Below, in pieces: positions 7,598 through 14,924 of a stretch of DNA of 17,438 nucleotides; the first letter of the stretch is position 1, and the number at the start of each line of letters is the position of its first letter. A program made the position numbers and the translations under genes. The DNA is taken from NCBI GenBank assembly GCA_045810285.1, contig JBJMWE010000455.1:1-17438 (forward strand), in the 5' to 3' direction. The DNA is from Scleromatobacter sp045810285 (GTDB taxonomy: Bacteria > Pseudomonadota > Gammaproteobacteria > Burkholderiales > Burkholderiaceae_C). The notes under the pieces are model-generated. The model was not told the DNA's origin and searched no databases. It saw only the letters and a list, made by a program, of their open reading frames with translations.

Positions 7598-7674
7598 CGG
7601 GCGACCCTCCGCCTGGCGGCTGCGGTGTGACCGACGCAGGAGGGAACGCCTTCGGGCGGCCGGGCGGCGCTCAT
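7594..7674 (-). CDS. Bridging mini-ORF B, 26 codons, between ATPase genes D and F
   Basis: ATG at 7674-7672 overlaps the stop of the first ATPase gene (ATGA), and the TGA at 7596-7594 overlaps the GTG start of the second (GTGA). It fills the 73-base gap exactly. The peptide is MSAARPPEGVPSCVGHTAAA followed by RRRVAR. Its beginning matches mini-ORF A (MSxARxPE), with near-identical DNA over about 27 bases. The Shine-Dalgarno of the next gene (GGAGGG) lies inside it. Coupling device, decayed repeat or chance are all possible. No function of the peptide is shown. Confidence 0.35.
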   Translation of the reverse strand: MSAARPPEGVPSCVGHTAAARRRVAR

Positions 7675-8675
7675 GCGAGACCGCCTTCCGGGAAATGGCA
7701 GGCGGCGGCATGGTCGTCGCCCGCGCCCGGGGACGCGACGCGCGCGAGCGCGGGCAGGTCCGTGCGGCAGCGCGCCTGCACGCGCGGGCAGCGCGCCTGG
7801 TAGCGGCAACCGTCGACGTGGGTGCCGGCAGCGGGCACCGCGCCGGGGATGACGTGCAGGCGCGCGCCGCCGCGGCGGGTCTGCCCGGGCCGCGGACGCG
7901 CGCCGAGCAGGCCGATCGTGTACGGGTGCGCGGGCCGCTCGAGCACATCGAACACGCTGCCCTGCTCCACCACGCGGCCGCCGACCATGACGACGACGCG
8001 GTCGGCGATCTCGGCCACCACGGCCAGGTCGTGCGTGACGAACACGATGCCGGTGCCGAGCTCGCGCTGCAGCTCGCGCAGCAGGTGCAGGACCTGCGCC
8101 TGGATCGTGACGTCCAGCGCGGTGGTGGGCTCGTCGGCGATCAGCAGCTCGGGCCGGTTGGCCAGCGCCAGCGCGATCATCACGCGCTGCTTCATGCCGC
8201 CGCTGAGCTGGTGCGGATAGTCGTCGACGCGGCGCTCGGGGTCGGGGATCTTCACCTGGCGCAGCAGCGCGACCGTCTTCTCGCGCGCCTCGCGCCGCGT
8301 GGCGGTGCCGTGGATGGCGAACACCTCGGCCACCTGCGCGCCGATGGTGAGCACGGGGTTCAGGGCGGTCATCGGCTCCTGGAACACCATCGCCAGCGCC
8401 CGCCCGCGCAGGCCGCGGCGCTCGCGCGGCGGCAAGGCCAGCAGGTCGACGCCACGCAAGCGGATGGCGCCGGCCTCGACGCGCGCGGCCTCGGGCAGCA
8501 GCCCCATCACCGACAGCGCCGTGACGCTCTTGCCGCAGCCCGACTCGCCGGCCACGCACACGACCTGCCCGCGCTCCACGCGCAGGCTGACGCCGTCCAC
8601 GGCGCGCACCGGGCCGCGCGGCGTCTGGAACGAGGTGACGAGGCCGTCGATCTCGAGCAAGGCAGGCTCGGTCAT
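7671..8675 (-). CDS. Peptide-type ABC transporter ATPase, DppD/OppD family
   Basis: First gene of the transporter operon and partner of the DppF-type ATPase, 334 residues from the ATG at 8675. Walker A is GESGCGKS (43-50), Q-loop Q99, signature LSGGM (157-161), Walker B LLIADEP (177-183), and switch histidine H215. The LSGGMKQR and DEPTTALD forms are typical of the D subunit, whereas its partner has LSGGQRQR. The C-terminal extension has cysteines 290, 296, 303 and 326, the family's iron-sulphur motif. The start MTEPALLEIDGL is the usual family N-terminus. No good Shine-Dalgarno is seen, and the frame is open far upstream through the non-coding element, so the exact start rests on homology. 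The family is certain. Confidence 0.93.
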   Translation of the reverse strand: MTEPALLEIDGLVTSFQTPRGPVRAVDGVSLRVERGQVVCVAGESGCGKSVTALSVMGLLPEAARVEAGAIRLRGVDLLALPPRERRGLRGRALAMVFQEPMTALNPVLTIGAQVAEVFAIHGTATRREAREKTVALLRQVKIPDPERRVDDYPHQLSGGMKQRVMIALALANRPELLIADEPTTALDVTIQAQVLHLLRELQRELGTGIVFVTHDLAVVAEIADRVVVMVGGRVVEQGSVFDVLERPAHPYTIGLLGARPRPGQTRRGGARLHVIPGAVPAAGTHVDGCRYQARCPRVQARCRTDLPALARVASPGAGDDHAAACHFPEGGLA

Positions 8676-8800
8676 GGCGTGGCGGCGGGCGGGTGTGGAG
8701 GCGGTTGCGGGAGGCCGCGGGATGATGCCACAGCGCTGTTGTCGCTGCTGGTGCTGGTGTGGCTGGTGTCGCTTCGCGCGGGCGGGCGTTGCGCTTGCGA

Positions 8801-9000
8801 CAGGGTGGGCAGGGGTTCCGCTCTTCGGCTTGCCGTGCGTCTGAATCCGGCCTGGACGGCCGGATTCAGCGGGTTCCGTCGCTTCGAATTCTTCCGCGCG
8901 CTCGCGGTCGGGGCCGCGCTCGACTTCGTCCAGGGCGGACCGGGGGCTTCCACCCGCGTCGCGCCGGTCGCGCCTCCGATCGGAACCCCTGCCCACCCTG
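8801..9000. repeat. 200-bp segment bounded by a perfect 20-bp inverted repeat (possible miniature element)
   Basis: The arm CAGGGTGGGCAGGGGTTCCG (8801-8820) is repeated exactly in inverse at 8981-9000. Symmetry stops inward at once; outward one mismatch is followed by three more pairs (8797-8799 with 9002-9004). Inside, off centre, lies a perfect 12-bp stem with a 5-base loop (8841-8869). No clear target duplication borders it and no transposase is present. The layout suits a non-autonomous mobile element or a large structured RNA/DNA site. Confidence 0.7.
8841..8869. repeat. Perfect 12-bp hairpin with 5-base loop
   Basis: CTGAATCCGGCC (8841-8852) pairs fully with 8858-8869 around the loop TGGAC. 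Neither strand has a following T run, so it is not a standard terminator. It lies about 165 bases upstream of the first transporter gene and could be an operator or part of the surrounding element. Confidence 0.75.
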
Positions 9001-9057
9001 CCGCGCCGACGTGCCAGCGGGTGGAGAGAAACATTCGCTGTCTTTTTAGAGGGCTTT

Positions 9058-9091
9058 GGCATCGACGGGCCATCGAGGCCGCGTCGATGCC
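9058..9091. repeat. Long bulged hairpin
   Basis: GGCATCGACG (9058-9067) pairs with CGTCGATGCC (9082-9091), and inside it GGCC pairs with GGCC around ATCGA, with a single unpaired G. The total is 14 base pairs. It could terminate minus-strand transcription of the debranching gene's opposite neighbourhood, but no U tract follows on either strand. The role is unknown. Confidence 0.6.
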
Positions 9092-9338
9092 CGCGGCCAG
9101 CGCCCAGGCAGGGCGCCGGGCTTGACGCGAATTCGCGCATCAGGCGGCCAACATTCCTTGTCGTGTTCGACGATCGCGGCCCCTCCGGCACCGCGCGCCA
9201 TGGCGCTGCGCGGTCACATACCAGCGTCTGTCAGGCCCGCTTGCGTGAAAGGGCAGATCGGTCACAGCCTGCAGACCCTGCAATGTCGGCCCCGCTGGCT
9301 TGCGCATCGCGCACCCGACATCTCCGGATCACGCCGAT

Positions 9339-11507
9339 TCAAACAACCACCGAGACTTCGACTTCGCCTTCGCGACGGATGACCTCGACGCCGACGCTGT
9401 CCTTGTAGCGCTGCAGCAGCAGGTCGACGCCGCCCCCGGCGACTGCCAGGCCCTCGATCCGCAACCGATCGACGAAGGCGGGCAGGCGCGGCGAGCGCAG
9501 TTGAATTCGGCGTTCATGCGCATCGATCGTGAGTCCCAGGCAGGCTCCAAACATGCCGAACACCGCGCCGGCCGCCCACGCCTGCGGTGAGCAGGCCACC
9601 GGATAGCGCGTCGGCCCTTCGCCGGCGCGGCGCGGGAAGCCGCAGAAGAGCTCGGGCAGGCGCGCGTCGTCGAAATGCAGGCTGGTATCGAAGGCGGCGC
9701 CGAGCAGCGCGAGCGCCGCGTCGACCTGGCCATAGCGCGCGAGGCCCTCGCAGATGAGCGCGTTGTCGTGCGGCCAGATCGAGCCGTTGTGGTACGACAT
9801 GGGGTTGTAGCGCACCTCGCCGGTACCGAGCGTGCGCACGCCCCAGCCGGAGAACAGGTCGGGCTCCAGGATCCGCGCCGCGATGCGCGCCGCATGCTCT
9901 GGCGCGGCGATGCCGGACCACAGCGCGTGGCCGGCGTTCGACGACGCCACTTCGCAACGCTGCTTGCCGCCGTCGAGCGCCAGCGCGTACATGCCCAGAC
10001 CCTCGCTCCAGAAGCGCTGCAGGAACTGCGCCCGCAGGGCCTCGGCCTGGACCCGCCAGCGCGACGCGGCCGCCTCGTCGCCCATCATCCGCGCCAATCC
10101 TGCCGCGGCGATCCGTGCCGCGTAGGCATAGCCCTGCACCTCGCAGAGCGCGATCGGGGGCGCCGCCATCCGGCCATCGGCATGGAAGACCGAGTCGTGC
10201 GAATCCTTCCAGCCTTGCTGGATCAGGCCATCGCCGCTCTCGCGCGCATACTCGACGAAGCCGTCGCCATCGCGATCGCCATACTCTTCGATCCAGCGCA
10301 TCGCAGCCTGGACATGGGGCCACAGGCCTCGCATGAACCCGTCGTCCGCACTGCGTCGCCAGTACGCGGCAGCGAGCACGACGAACAAGGGCGTCGCGTC
10401 CACGGAGCCGTAGTAGCGTGCGAACGGCACTTCGCGCGTCAGCGCCATTTCGCTCGCGCGTGCCTCGTGCAGGATCTTGCCCGGTTCGGCGTCGGTGGCC
10501 GGGTCGCGTTCGGTCGCCTGCGTCGAGGCGAGGAAGGCGAGCGTGCCGCGTGCCAGCTCCGGCCGCAGCCACAGGCACTGGTGCGCGGTGATGAGGGCGT
10601 CGCGGCCGAAAGTCGTGCAGTACCACGGCACGCCCGCATACGGGTAAGGGCCGGTGGGCAGCGCGGTCGTCAGCATGTCCAGGTCGGACGCCGAGCGCTG
10701 CAACCACCGGTCCAGCATGGGGTTGGAGCTCGCGAGCCGGCAGCCGTTGCATCCTTCGACCAGGCGTACCTCGTGGAGGCGGCGCGCGTCGTCGTAGGCC
10801 AGCGAGAAGGCCGGCGCCACACCCGGGCGTTGCAAGACGATCTCCCACTGCAGCGCCAGGGCCTCGGACGGCGCGAGGCGCACGCGGTAACGGACGCCGC
10901 CCGGCTCCATCTCCGTGGGGAGATCGTCGAAGCGCACCCGGGTGGCCCGGGCCTGGCCGTCCACGCCGTCGTACGTGAAGACGAGGGCATCGGCCTCGAC
11001 CGCGGGCGGTTGCCGGACGCCGCGGCGCTGGCGCGGTGTCCCGCGCACCTCGAAGAGGTCGGCGAAGTCGGCGTCGAAGCTCAGCTCCAGCGTCAGTTCG
11101 ACCGGCTCGAGCCCATGGTTCGCGAGGCGCACCTGCTCATGGCAGATGCCGTCGCGTAGGAGCTTGCGGCGCAGAAGATGGACGCTGCCCTTGGGCACGG
11201 CGATGCGGTCGCCGCGCTGGATGTCAGGATTCATCAGCTCGACCGCCAGCACGCTGCCGTCGTCACGCACCGTGGTGTTCAGGTGCAGCGGACGCGCGCC
11301 GTCGAGACGCAGTTCGAGGCGCGAGAGGTACCGGGTGTCCTCGGCGTAGAGTCCCAGCTCGGAGCCCTCCCAGGGCACGATGTCGCCGTGTCGATCGAAA
11401 CAGCCGAACAGCGCGTCTCGCTTGAGCGTCTGCGGGTTTTCTTCGGCCGGGGCGCCGGTGGCCACCACATACCAGCGGCCATCTATCTGGATCCGGCCCT
11501 GGCTCAT
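9339..11507 (-). CDS. Glycogen-debranching-type amylo-alpha-1,6-glucosidase family protein
   Basis: Predicted cytoplasmic alpha-glucan-acting glycosidase, 722 residues. The N-terminal beta-sandwich domain typical of bacterial debranching-like enzymes (GDE_N_bis type) covers about 25-230 and includes LYAEDTRYLSRLEL (53-66). The (alpha/alpha)6-barrel catalytic domain covers about 260-690, with TGPYPYAGVPWYCTTFGRDA (285-304), GKILHEAR (343-350), YYGSVDATPLF (365-375) and the acidic WKDSHDS (433-439). Asp/Glu in these blocks are the likely catalytic residues, but I cannot assign them. The ATG at 11507 overlaps the stop of the glycosyltransferase (ATGA), so the two are coupled; a longer frame to 11714 overlaps that gene and is rejected. 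No signal peptide. Substrate could be glycogen branches or a related glucan or disaccharide. Confidence 0.88.
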   Translation of the reverse strand: MSQGRIQIDGRWYVVATGAPAEENPQTLKRDALFGCFDRHGDIVPWEGSELGLYAEDTRYLSRLELRLDGARPLHLNTTVRDDGSVLAVELMNPDIQRGDRIAVPKGSVHLLRRKLLRDGICHEQVRLANHGLEPVELTLELSFDADFADLFEVRGTPRQRRGVRQPPAVEADALVFTYDGVDGQARATRVRFDDLPTEMEPGGVRYRVRLAPSEALALQWEIVLQRPGVAPAFSLAYDDARRLHEVRLVEGCNGCRLASSNPMLDRWLQRSASDLDMLTTALPTGPYPYAGVPWYCTTFGRDALITAHQCLWLRPELARGTLAFLASTQATERDPATDAEPGKILHEARASEMALTREVPFARYYGSVDATPLFVVLAAAYWRRSADDGFMRGLWPHVQAAMRWIEEYGDRDGDGFVEYARESGDGLIQQGWKDSHDSVFHADGRMAAPPIALCEVQGYAYAARIAAAGLARMMGDEAAASRWRVQAEALRAQFLQRFWSEGLGMYALALDGGKQRCEVASSNAGHALWSGIAAPEHAARIAARILEPDLFSGWGVRTLGTGEVRYNPMSYHNGSIWPHDNALICEGLARYGQVDAALALLGAAFDTSLHFDDARLPELFCGFPRRAGEGPTRYPVACSPQAWAAGAVFGMFGACLGLTIDAHERRIQLRSPRLPAFVDRLRIEGLAVAGGGVDLLLQRYKDSVGVEVIRREGEVEVSVVV

Positions 11508-12583
11508 CGGTGTTCGGGCAAGCTTTCGCTTTCCGCCTCGTCGTCGCATTCCCCGCGCCCGGCGGCGCTGAGGGCCTTGTAGACCGAAACATACTGTTCG
11601 GCCATGCGGCGTGCCGTGAAGCGCTTTTCGAAGGCCTGCCGGCAGGCCGAGCGCTCGATTCGATCGATGTTGCGCGCCGCGGCTATCGCCTCGTCCAGGT
11701 CGTTCACGATCCACCCGCTGACGCCTTGATCGAGGACTTCGGGTACCGAGCCGCAGCGCCAGGCGATCACGGGTGTCCCGCAGGCCAGCGCCTCGATCAT
11801 CACGAGGCCGAAGGGTTCCGGCCAGTCGATGGGAAACAGCAGTGCACGGGCATTCCCGATGAACTCATCCTTGTCGCCCTCGCACAGCTCGCCCTCGAAG
11901 TGGATGAGCGGATCGGCGAGCAGGGGCTGGATCTCCCGCTCGAAGTAGGCCTGATCGACCCGGTCGACCTTGGCGGCGATGCGCAGCGGTACGCCGGCCG
12001 CCTGCGCGACGCGGATGGCGCGGTCGACGCGCTTCTCCGGGGAGATGCGGCCCACGAAGGCGAAGTAGTCGCCGGCGTGCGGATGGAAGCGATAGAGCGC
12101 TTCGGGCAACCCGTGATGCACGGTGGCCAGGAAGCGCGCGCCGGCCAGCGGCAGCCGCTGGTTGTTGGAGATGCAGACAAGGCCCTGTTCGCGGAAGTGG
12201 CGGTGCAGCGGGCCCAGGTCGGGCAAGTCCAGCCGGCCGTGAAGCGTGGTCAGGCAGGGGGCAGGACTGCGCCGCACCAGGGGATAGTGCAGGAAATCCA
12301 CATGGAAATGGATGACGTCGAAATCGGGCGCGTCCGTGAACACGCGGTCGAGCATCAGCGTATGCCATGGCAGCCAGTCGGGCTGGCGCGGATCGAGACG
12401 AAGGCCGCGCTCGACGATGGGAATCAGCCGCGCGCGGGTTCGGGAGTCGCCGCTGGCGTACAGCGTCACGTCGTGGCCGAGGTCGACCAGGGCTTCGGTC
12501 AGGTAGGAGACGACGCGTTCGGTGCCCCCGTAGGCGGAGGGCGGGACGCTTTCGAACAACGGCGCGACCTGGGCGATCCTCAT
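11504..12583 (-). CDS. Glycosyltransferase family 4 (GT-B fold)
   Basis: Retaining sugar transferase using a nucleotide-sugar donor, 359 residues. The N-terminal acceptor domain begins MRIAQVAPLFESVPPSAYGGTERVVSYLTE, with the glycine-rich YGGTERVV loop at 18-25. The donor domain starts near FVGRISPEKRVD (176-187). The family's E-x7-E motif is E256 and E264 in EPFGLVMIEALACGTPVIA. A charged, probably disordered tail (343-359) ends the protein. The start at 12583 has AAAGGA eight bases upstream. It is coupled to the debranching-type enzyme, a pairing that suggests synthesis and trimming of one glucan or sugar conjugate. No membrane segment. Donor and acceptor cannot be told from sequence. Confidence 0.92.
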   Translation of the reverse strand: MRIAQVAPLFESVPPSAYGGTERVVSYLTEALVDLGHDVTLYASGDSRTRARLIPIVERGLRLDPRQPDWLPWHTLMLDRVFTDAPDFDVIHFHVDFLHYPLVRRSPAPCLTTLHGRLDLPDLGPLHRHFREQGLVCISNNQRLPLAGARFLATVHHGLPEALYRFHPHAGDYFAFVGRISPEKRVDRAIRVAQAAGVPLRIAAKVDRVDQAYFEREIQPLLADPLIHFEGELCEGDKDEFIGNARALLFPIDWPEPFGLVMIEALACGTPVIAWRCGSVPEVLDQGVSGWIVNDLDEAIAAARNIDRIERSACRQAFEKRFTARRMAEQYVSVYKALSAAGRGECDDEAESESLPEHR

Positions 12584-12627
12584 CGGACGATCCTTTCAAC
12601 ACAGGCCCTGTCTCGGCAAATGGTGTG

Positions 12628-12673
12628 CGCGCCCCGGCGGGCCCCTGCTTCATGTCGAGTTGGCCGGGGCGCG
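12628..12673. promoter_or_regulatory. Inverted repeat in the divergent intergenic region
   Basis: CGCGCCCCGGC (12628-12638) pairs perfectly with GCCGGGGCGCG (12663-12673) across 24 bases. A second small palindrome, ACAGGCCCTGT, is at 12601-12611, close to the glycosyltransferase start. Both lie in the 239-base region between divergent genes and could be regulator sites or a leader hairpin for the glycosyltransferase message. No T run follows. Confidence 0.45.
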
Positions 12674-12774
12674 TCCCCTGCCCGGCAGAGTCCCGGAGAA
12701 AGCGCCGGACGTCGGCGCCTCGGCCGCATGCGTGGAAGGGAGAAGGCAGCGAAGATCGGCAGCCGCGCCCTGAC

Positions 12775-12780
12775 GATAAT
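12775..12780 (+). promoter_or_regulatory. Candidate -10 box for the deacetylase gene
   Basis: GATAAT matches the sigma-70 -10 hexamer at five of six positions and stands out in GC-rich DNA, 43 bases before the ATG. At a 17-base spacer the -35 position (AAGATC) matches poorly, so an activator or another sigma factor may be needed. Confidence 0.35.
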
Positions 12781-12822
12781 CCGCGTGCGACCGCCTTCGA
12801 ACGCTCGCGAAAGCCGAACCCG

Positions 12823-13866
12823 ATGCTGATCTTCCACAACCCGGCCCATCACGCGCACGATGGCCGCCACGAGATGTTTCGCGGCCGCCTCGTGCCGTGC
12901 CACGAGACGCCCGCCCGCCTCGACTACGTGATGGCCGAGTTGCAGCGGCGGCCCGCGGGTGTGCTCTGCTTGCCGGGCGCGGTCGACCTCGGCCTGGTGC
13001 GCCGCGTGCATGCGCCGGGCTACGTCGACTTCCTGGCCACGGTCTGGGACGACTGGGTCACGCTCGACGCGAGCAACGCCGACCTCGACGTGTTGCCCTC
13101 GGTCTGGCCGGTGCGCGGCTTTCGTGCCGACGTGACGCCGACGAACTTCGCGGCGCGCGTCGGACGGTTCTCCTTCGATGCCGGGTCGCCGATCACCGCG
13201 GGCACGTGGTCGGCGGCGTCGGCCGGGGCCGCATGCGCGATCGACGCGGCGCGCGCGGTCGGCTCCGGCGCGACGGGCGCCGCGATGGCGCTGACGCGTC
13301 CGCCCGGCCATCACGCGGGGCCCGATTTCTTCGGCGGCTACTGCTTCCTGAACAATGCCGCGCTCGCTGCGCAGGCGCTACGCGACGCGGGCGCGGCGCG
13401 TGTCGCGGTGCTCGACGTCGACTACCACCATGGCAACGGAACGCAGACGATCTTTGACGCGCGGGCCGACGTCCTGACGGTGTCGATCCACGGCGACCCC
13501 ATGACCGAGTACCCCTTCTTCCTCGGCCATGCCGATGAACGCGGCAGCGGCGAAGGCCTCGGCTTCAACCGGAACCTGCCGCTGCCCGCCGGCACCGGTT
13601 TCGCGGAGTGGCGCACGGCGTTGCAGCACGCCTTGGACGAGATCGCGCGCTTCGGCGCCGATGCGCTCGTCGTCGCGCTCGGCGTCGACACGTTCGAAGG
13701 CGATCCGATCTCGCGCTTCCTGTTGAAGAGCGACGACTACCGGCGCGTCGGCGCGGCCATCGCCGCATGCCGCCTGCCGACCGTGTTCACGATGGAAGGC
13801 GGCTACGCGGTCGCCGAGGTCGGCGTCAACGTCGTCAACGTGCTCGAAGGATTTTCGGGGACGTGA
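12823..13866 (+). CDS. Histone deacetylase family protein, probable acetylpolyamine amidohydrolase
   Basis: Zinc hydrolase removing acetyl groups from polyamines or acyl-lysine, 347 residues, cytoplasmic. All catalytic elements of the arginase/deacetylase fold are present: the paired histidines H163-H164 in RPPGHHAGPDFFGGYCFLNNAA, zinc ligands D200 and H202 in VLDVDYHHGNGTQ, zinc ligand D289 in GVDTFEGDP, and the transition-state tyrosine Y328 in MEGGY. The block HGDPMTEYPFFLGHADERGSGEG (223-245) is characteristic of the polyamine-type branch. The ATG at 12823 begins MLIFHNPAHHAHDGRHE, the standard family start; a frame open to 12367 overlaps the divergent gene and is rejected. The ribosome-binding site is weak. 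It is a single-gene unit, converging on the SPFH gene. Confidence 0.93.
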   Translation: MLIFHNPAHHAHDGRHEMFRGRLVPCHETPARLDYVMAELQRRPAGVLCLPGAVDLGLVRRVHAPGYVDFLATVWDDWVTLDASNADLDVLPSVWPVRGFRADVTPTNFAARVGRFSFDAGSPITAGTWSAASAGAACAIDAARAVGSGATGAAMALTRPPGHHAGPDFFGGYCFLNNAALAAQALRDAGAARVAVLDVDYHHGNGTQTIFDARADVLTVSIHGDPMTEYPFFLGHADERGSGEGLGFNRNLPLPAGTGFAEWRTALQHALDEIARFGADALVVALGVDTFEGDPISRFLLKSDDYRRVGAAIAACRLPTVFTMEGGYAVAEVGVNVVNVLEGFSGT

Positions 13867-13938
13867 AAGCCGCGTCTCCGTGCCCGGTCGATGCCGATCG
13901 CGACGCGGGCCGCTCTCGCAGCGCCGCCGCGCCGTCGC

Positions 13939-14850
13939 TCACTTCGCGGGATTGCCCACGTTCATGAACGGCACCGGTGCCCCGGCGTAGATGGACTGCG
14001 GCAGCTGGCCGTTCCATTTCTGCGCCTTCGTGAGCTCGACCTCGATGCGGCGCAGTTCCAGCACGTCCTTGTTCTTGGCGAGCGCCTCGTTCTGCACCTG
14101 CATGGCCTGCGCCTCGGCCTGCGCCACCTTGAGCTTGGCGTAGGCGTCGCCGTCGGCGGTGGCCTTGACGGCGTTGGCCTCGGCCTCGGCCACGGCGACC
14201 TTCTGCTTCTGCTCGGCCTCCACCGTCTTCAACTTGTTCTCGGCGGCCAGGCGCAGCTGCTCCTGCGTGACCTTGTCGTTGATCGCGCGCATGTAGCTCT
14301 CGCTGAACGAGAAGTTGCGCATGTCGATGGAGATCACCTGCGCACCGTAGTTCGCGAGCTTGGCGCGCAGCGCCGCGGTGATGTCGTTGGACACGGCGGC
14401 GCGCTGGGCGATCAGGTCAGGGGCGGAATACCGGGCCGTCACCGCCTTGAACACCTCCTGCGTGGCCGTCTGCACGTAGCTCTGGAGGTTGCCGTCGTGG
14501 CTGTACTTCTCGTAGACCTCGGTGACGCGGTCGGGCGCGATGGAGTAGCGCACCGTCAGGCTCACCTTCACCGGCTGGGTGTCGGAGGTGGAGCCTTCGG
14601 CGTTCTCGATGTCGGCCTGCTCCGCGCGGATGCTGAACACGTCCAGCTTCTGCCACGGCAGGATGACGGTGAAGCCCTCGGCCTGCAGGCCGCGGATGGC
14701 GCCGCCCACCGTGATCACGCCGCGCGAGCCGGTGGGCACGGTGCGGATCGGCCAGAACGCCACGAGCACGAGCAGCACGACGACGCCGACGATGGCGTTG
14801 CGCAGGAAGTTCGGGTTGCCTTCCCTGGAGAAGCCGGAAGCGAGCGACAT
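13939..14850 (-). CDS. SPFH/band-7 (prohibitin-like) membrane protein
   Basis: 303 residues, prohibitin length. A short charged N-terminus is followed by one membrane helix (about 18-36, AIVGVVVLLVLVAFWPI), then the SPFH domain (about 38-195) with GSRGVITVGGAIRG and the RAAVSNDITAALRAKLANYG segment. An alanine/glutamate/lysine-rich coiled coil follows (about 195-275). The family forms large ring-like membrane assemblies that organise lipids or chaperone membrane proteases (HflK/HflC, prohibitin). The start at 14850 has AAGG six bases upstream. It lies 74 bases after the Yip1-type gene in the same direction, so cotranscription is plausible. No protease gene of the NfeD or FtsH type is next to it. 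It is closer to prohibitin than to HflC by its layout, judged by eye. Confidence 0.9.
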   Translation of the reverse strand: MSLASGFSREGNPNFLRNAIVGVVVLLVLVAFWPIRTVPTGSRGVITVGGAIRGLQAEGFTVILPWQKLDVFSIRAEQADIENAEGSTSDTQPVKVSLTVRYSIAPDRVTEVYEKYSHDGNLQSYVQTATQEVFKAVTARYSAPDLIAQRAAVSNDITAALRAKLANYGAQVISIDMRNFSFSESYMRAINDKVTQEQLRLAAENKLKTVEAEQKQKVAVAEAEANAVKATADGDAYAKLKVAQAEAQAMQVQNEALAKNKDVLELRRIEVELTKAQKWNGQLPQSIYAGAPVPFMNVGNPAK

Positions 14851-14924
14851 GGAAGCCTTGGGGCTGTTGTGGTGGACCGCACTCTACGCCTGCTCGACAG
14901 CAACGGTAGGGTCGGCTCCGGTTC

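Larger units (their letters stand above)
8676..9338. other. 663-base intergenic region with inverted repeats and no gene
   Basis: It separates the transporter operon from the debranching gene, both on the minus strand. Open frames exist on both strands, but they span the inverted repeat and lack ribosome-binding sites. The region contains a 200-bp inverted-repeat-bounded segment (8801-9000), a bulged hairpin (9058-9091) and a 12-bp palindrome CGCGAATTCGCG (9126-9137). The transporter promoter should lie between about 8690 and 8800 on the minus strand. I see no convincing -35/-10 pair there. Confidence 0.7.

Noticed and set aside
8841..8869. Intrinsic terminator
   Set aside because: The stem is strong but no run of T follows on either strand.
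8672..9191. Protein-coding genes in the region upstream of the transporter operon
   Set aside because: The frames on both strands cross the inverted repeat, lack ribosome-binding sites and read as Arg/Pro-rich low-complexity sequence.
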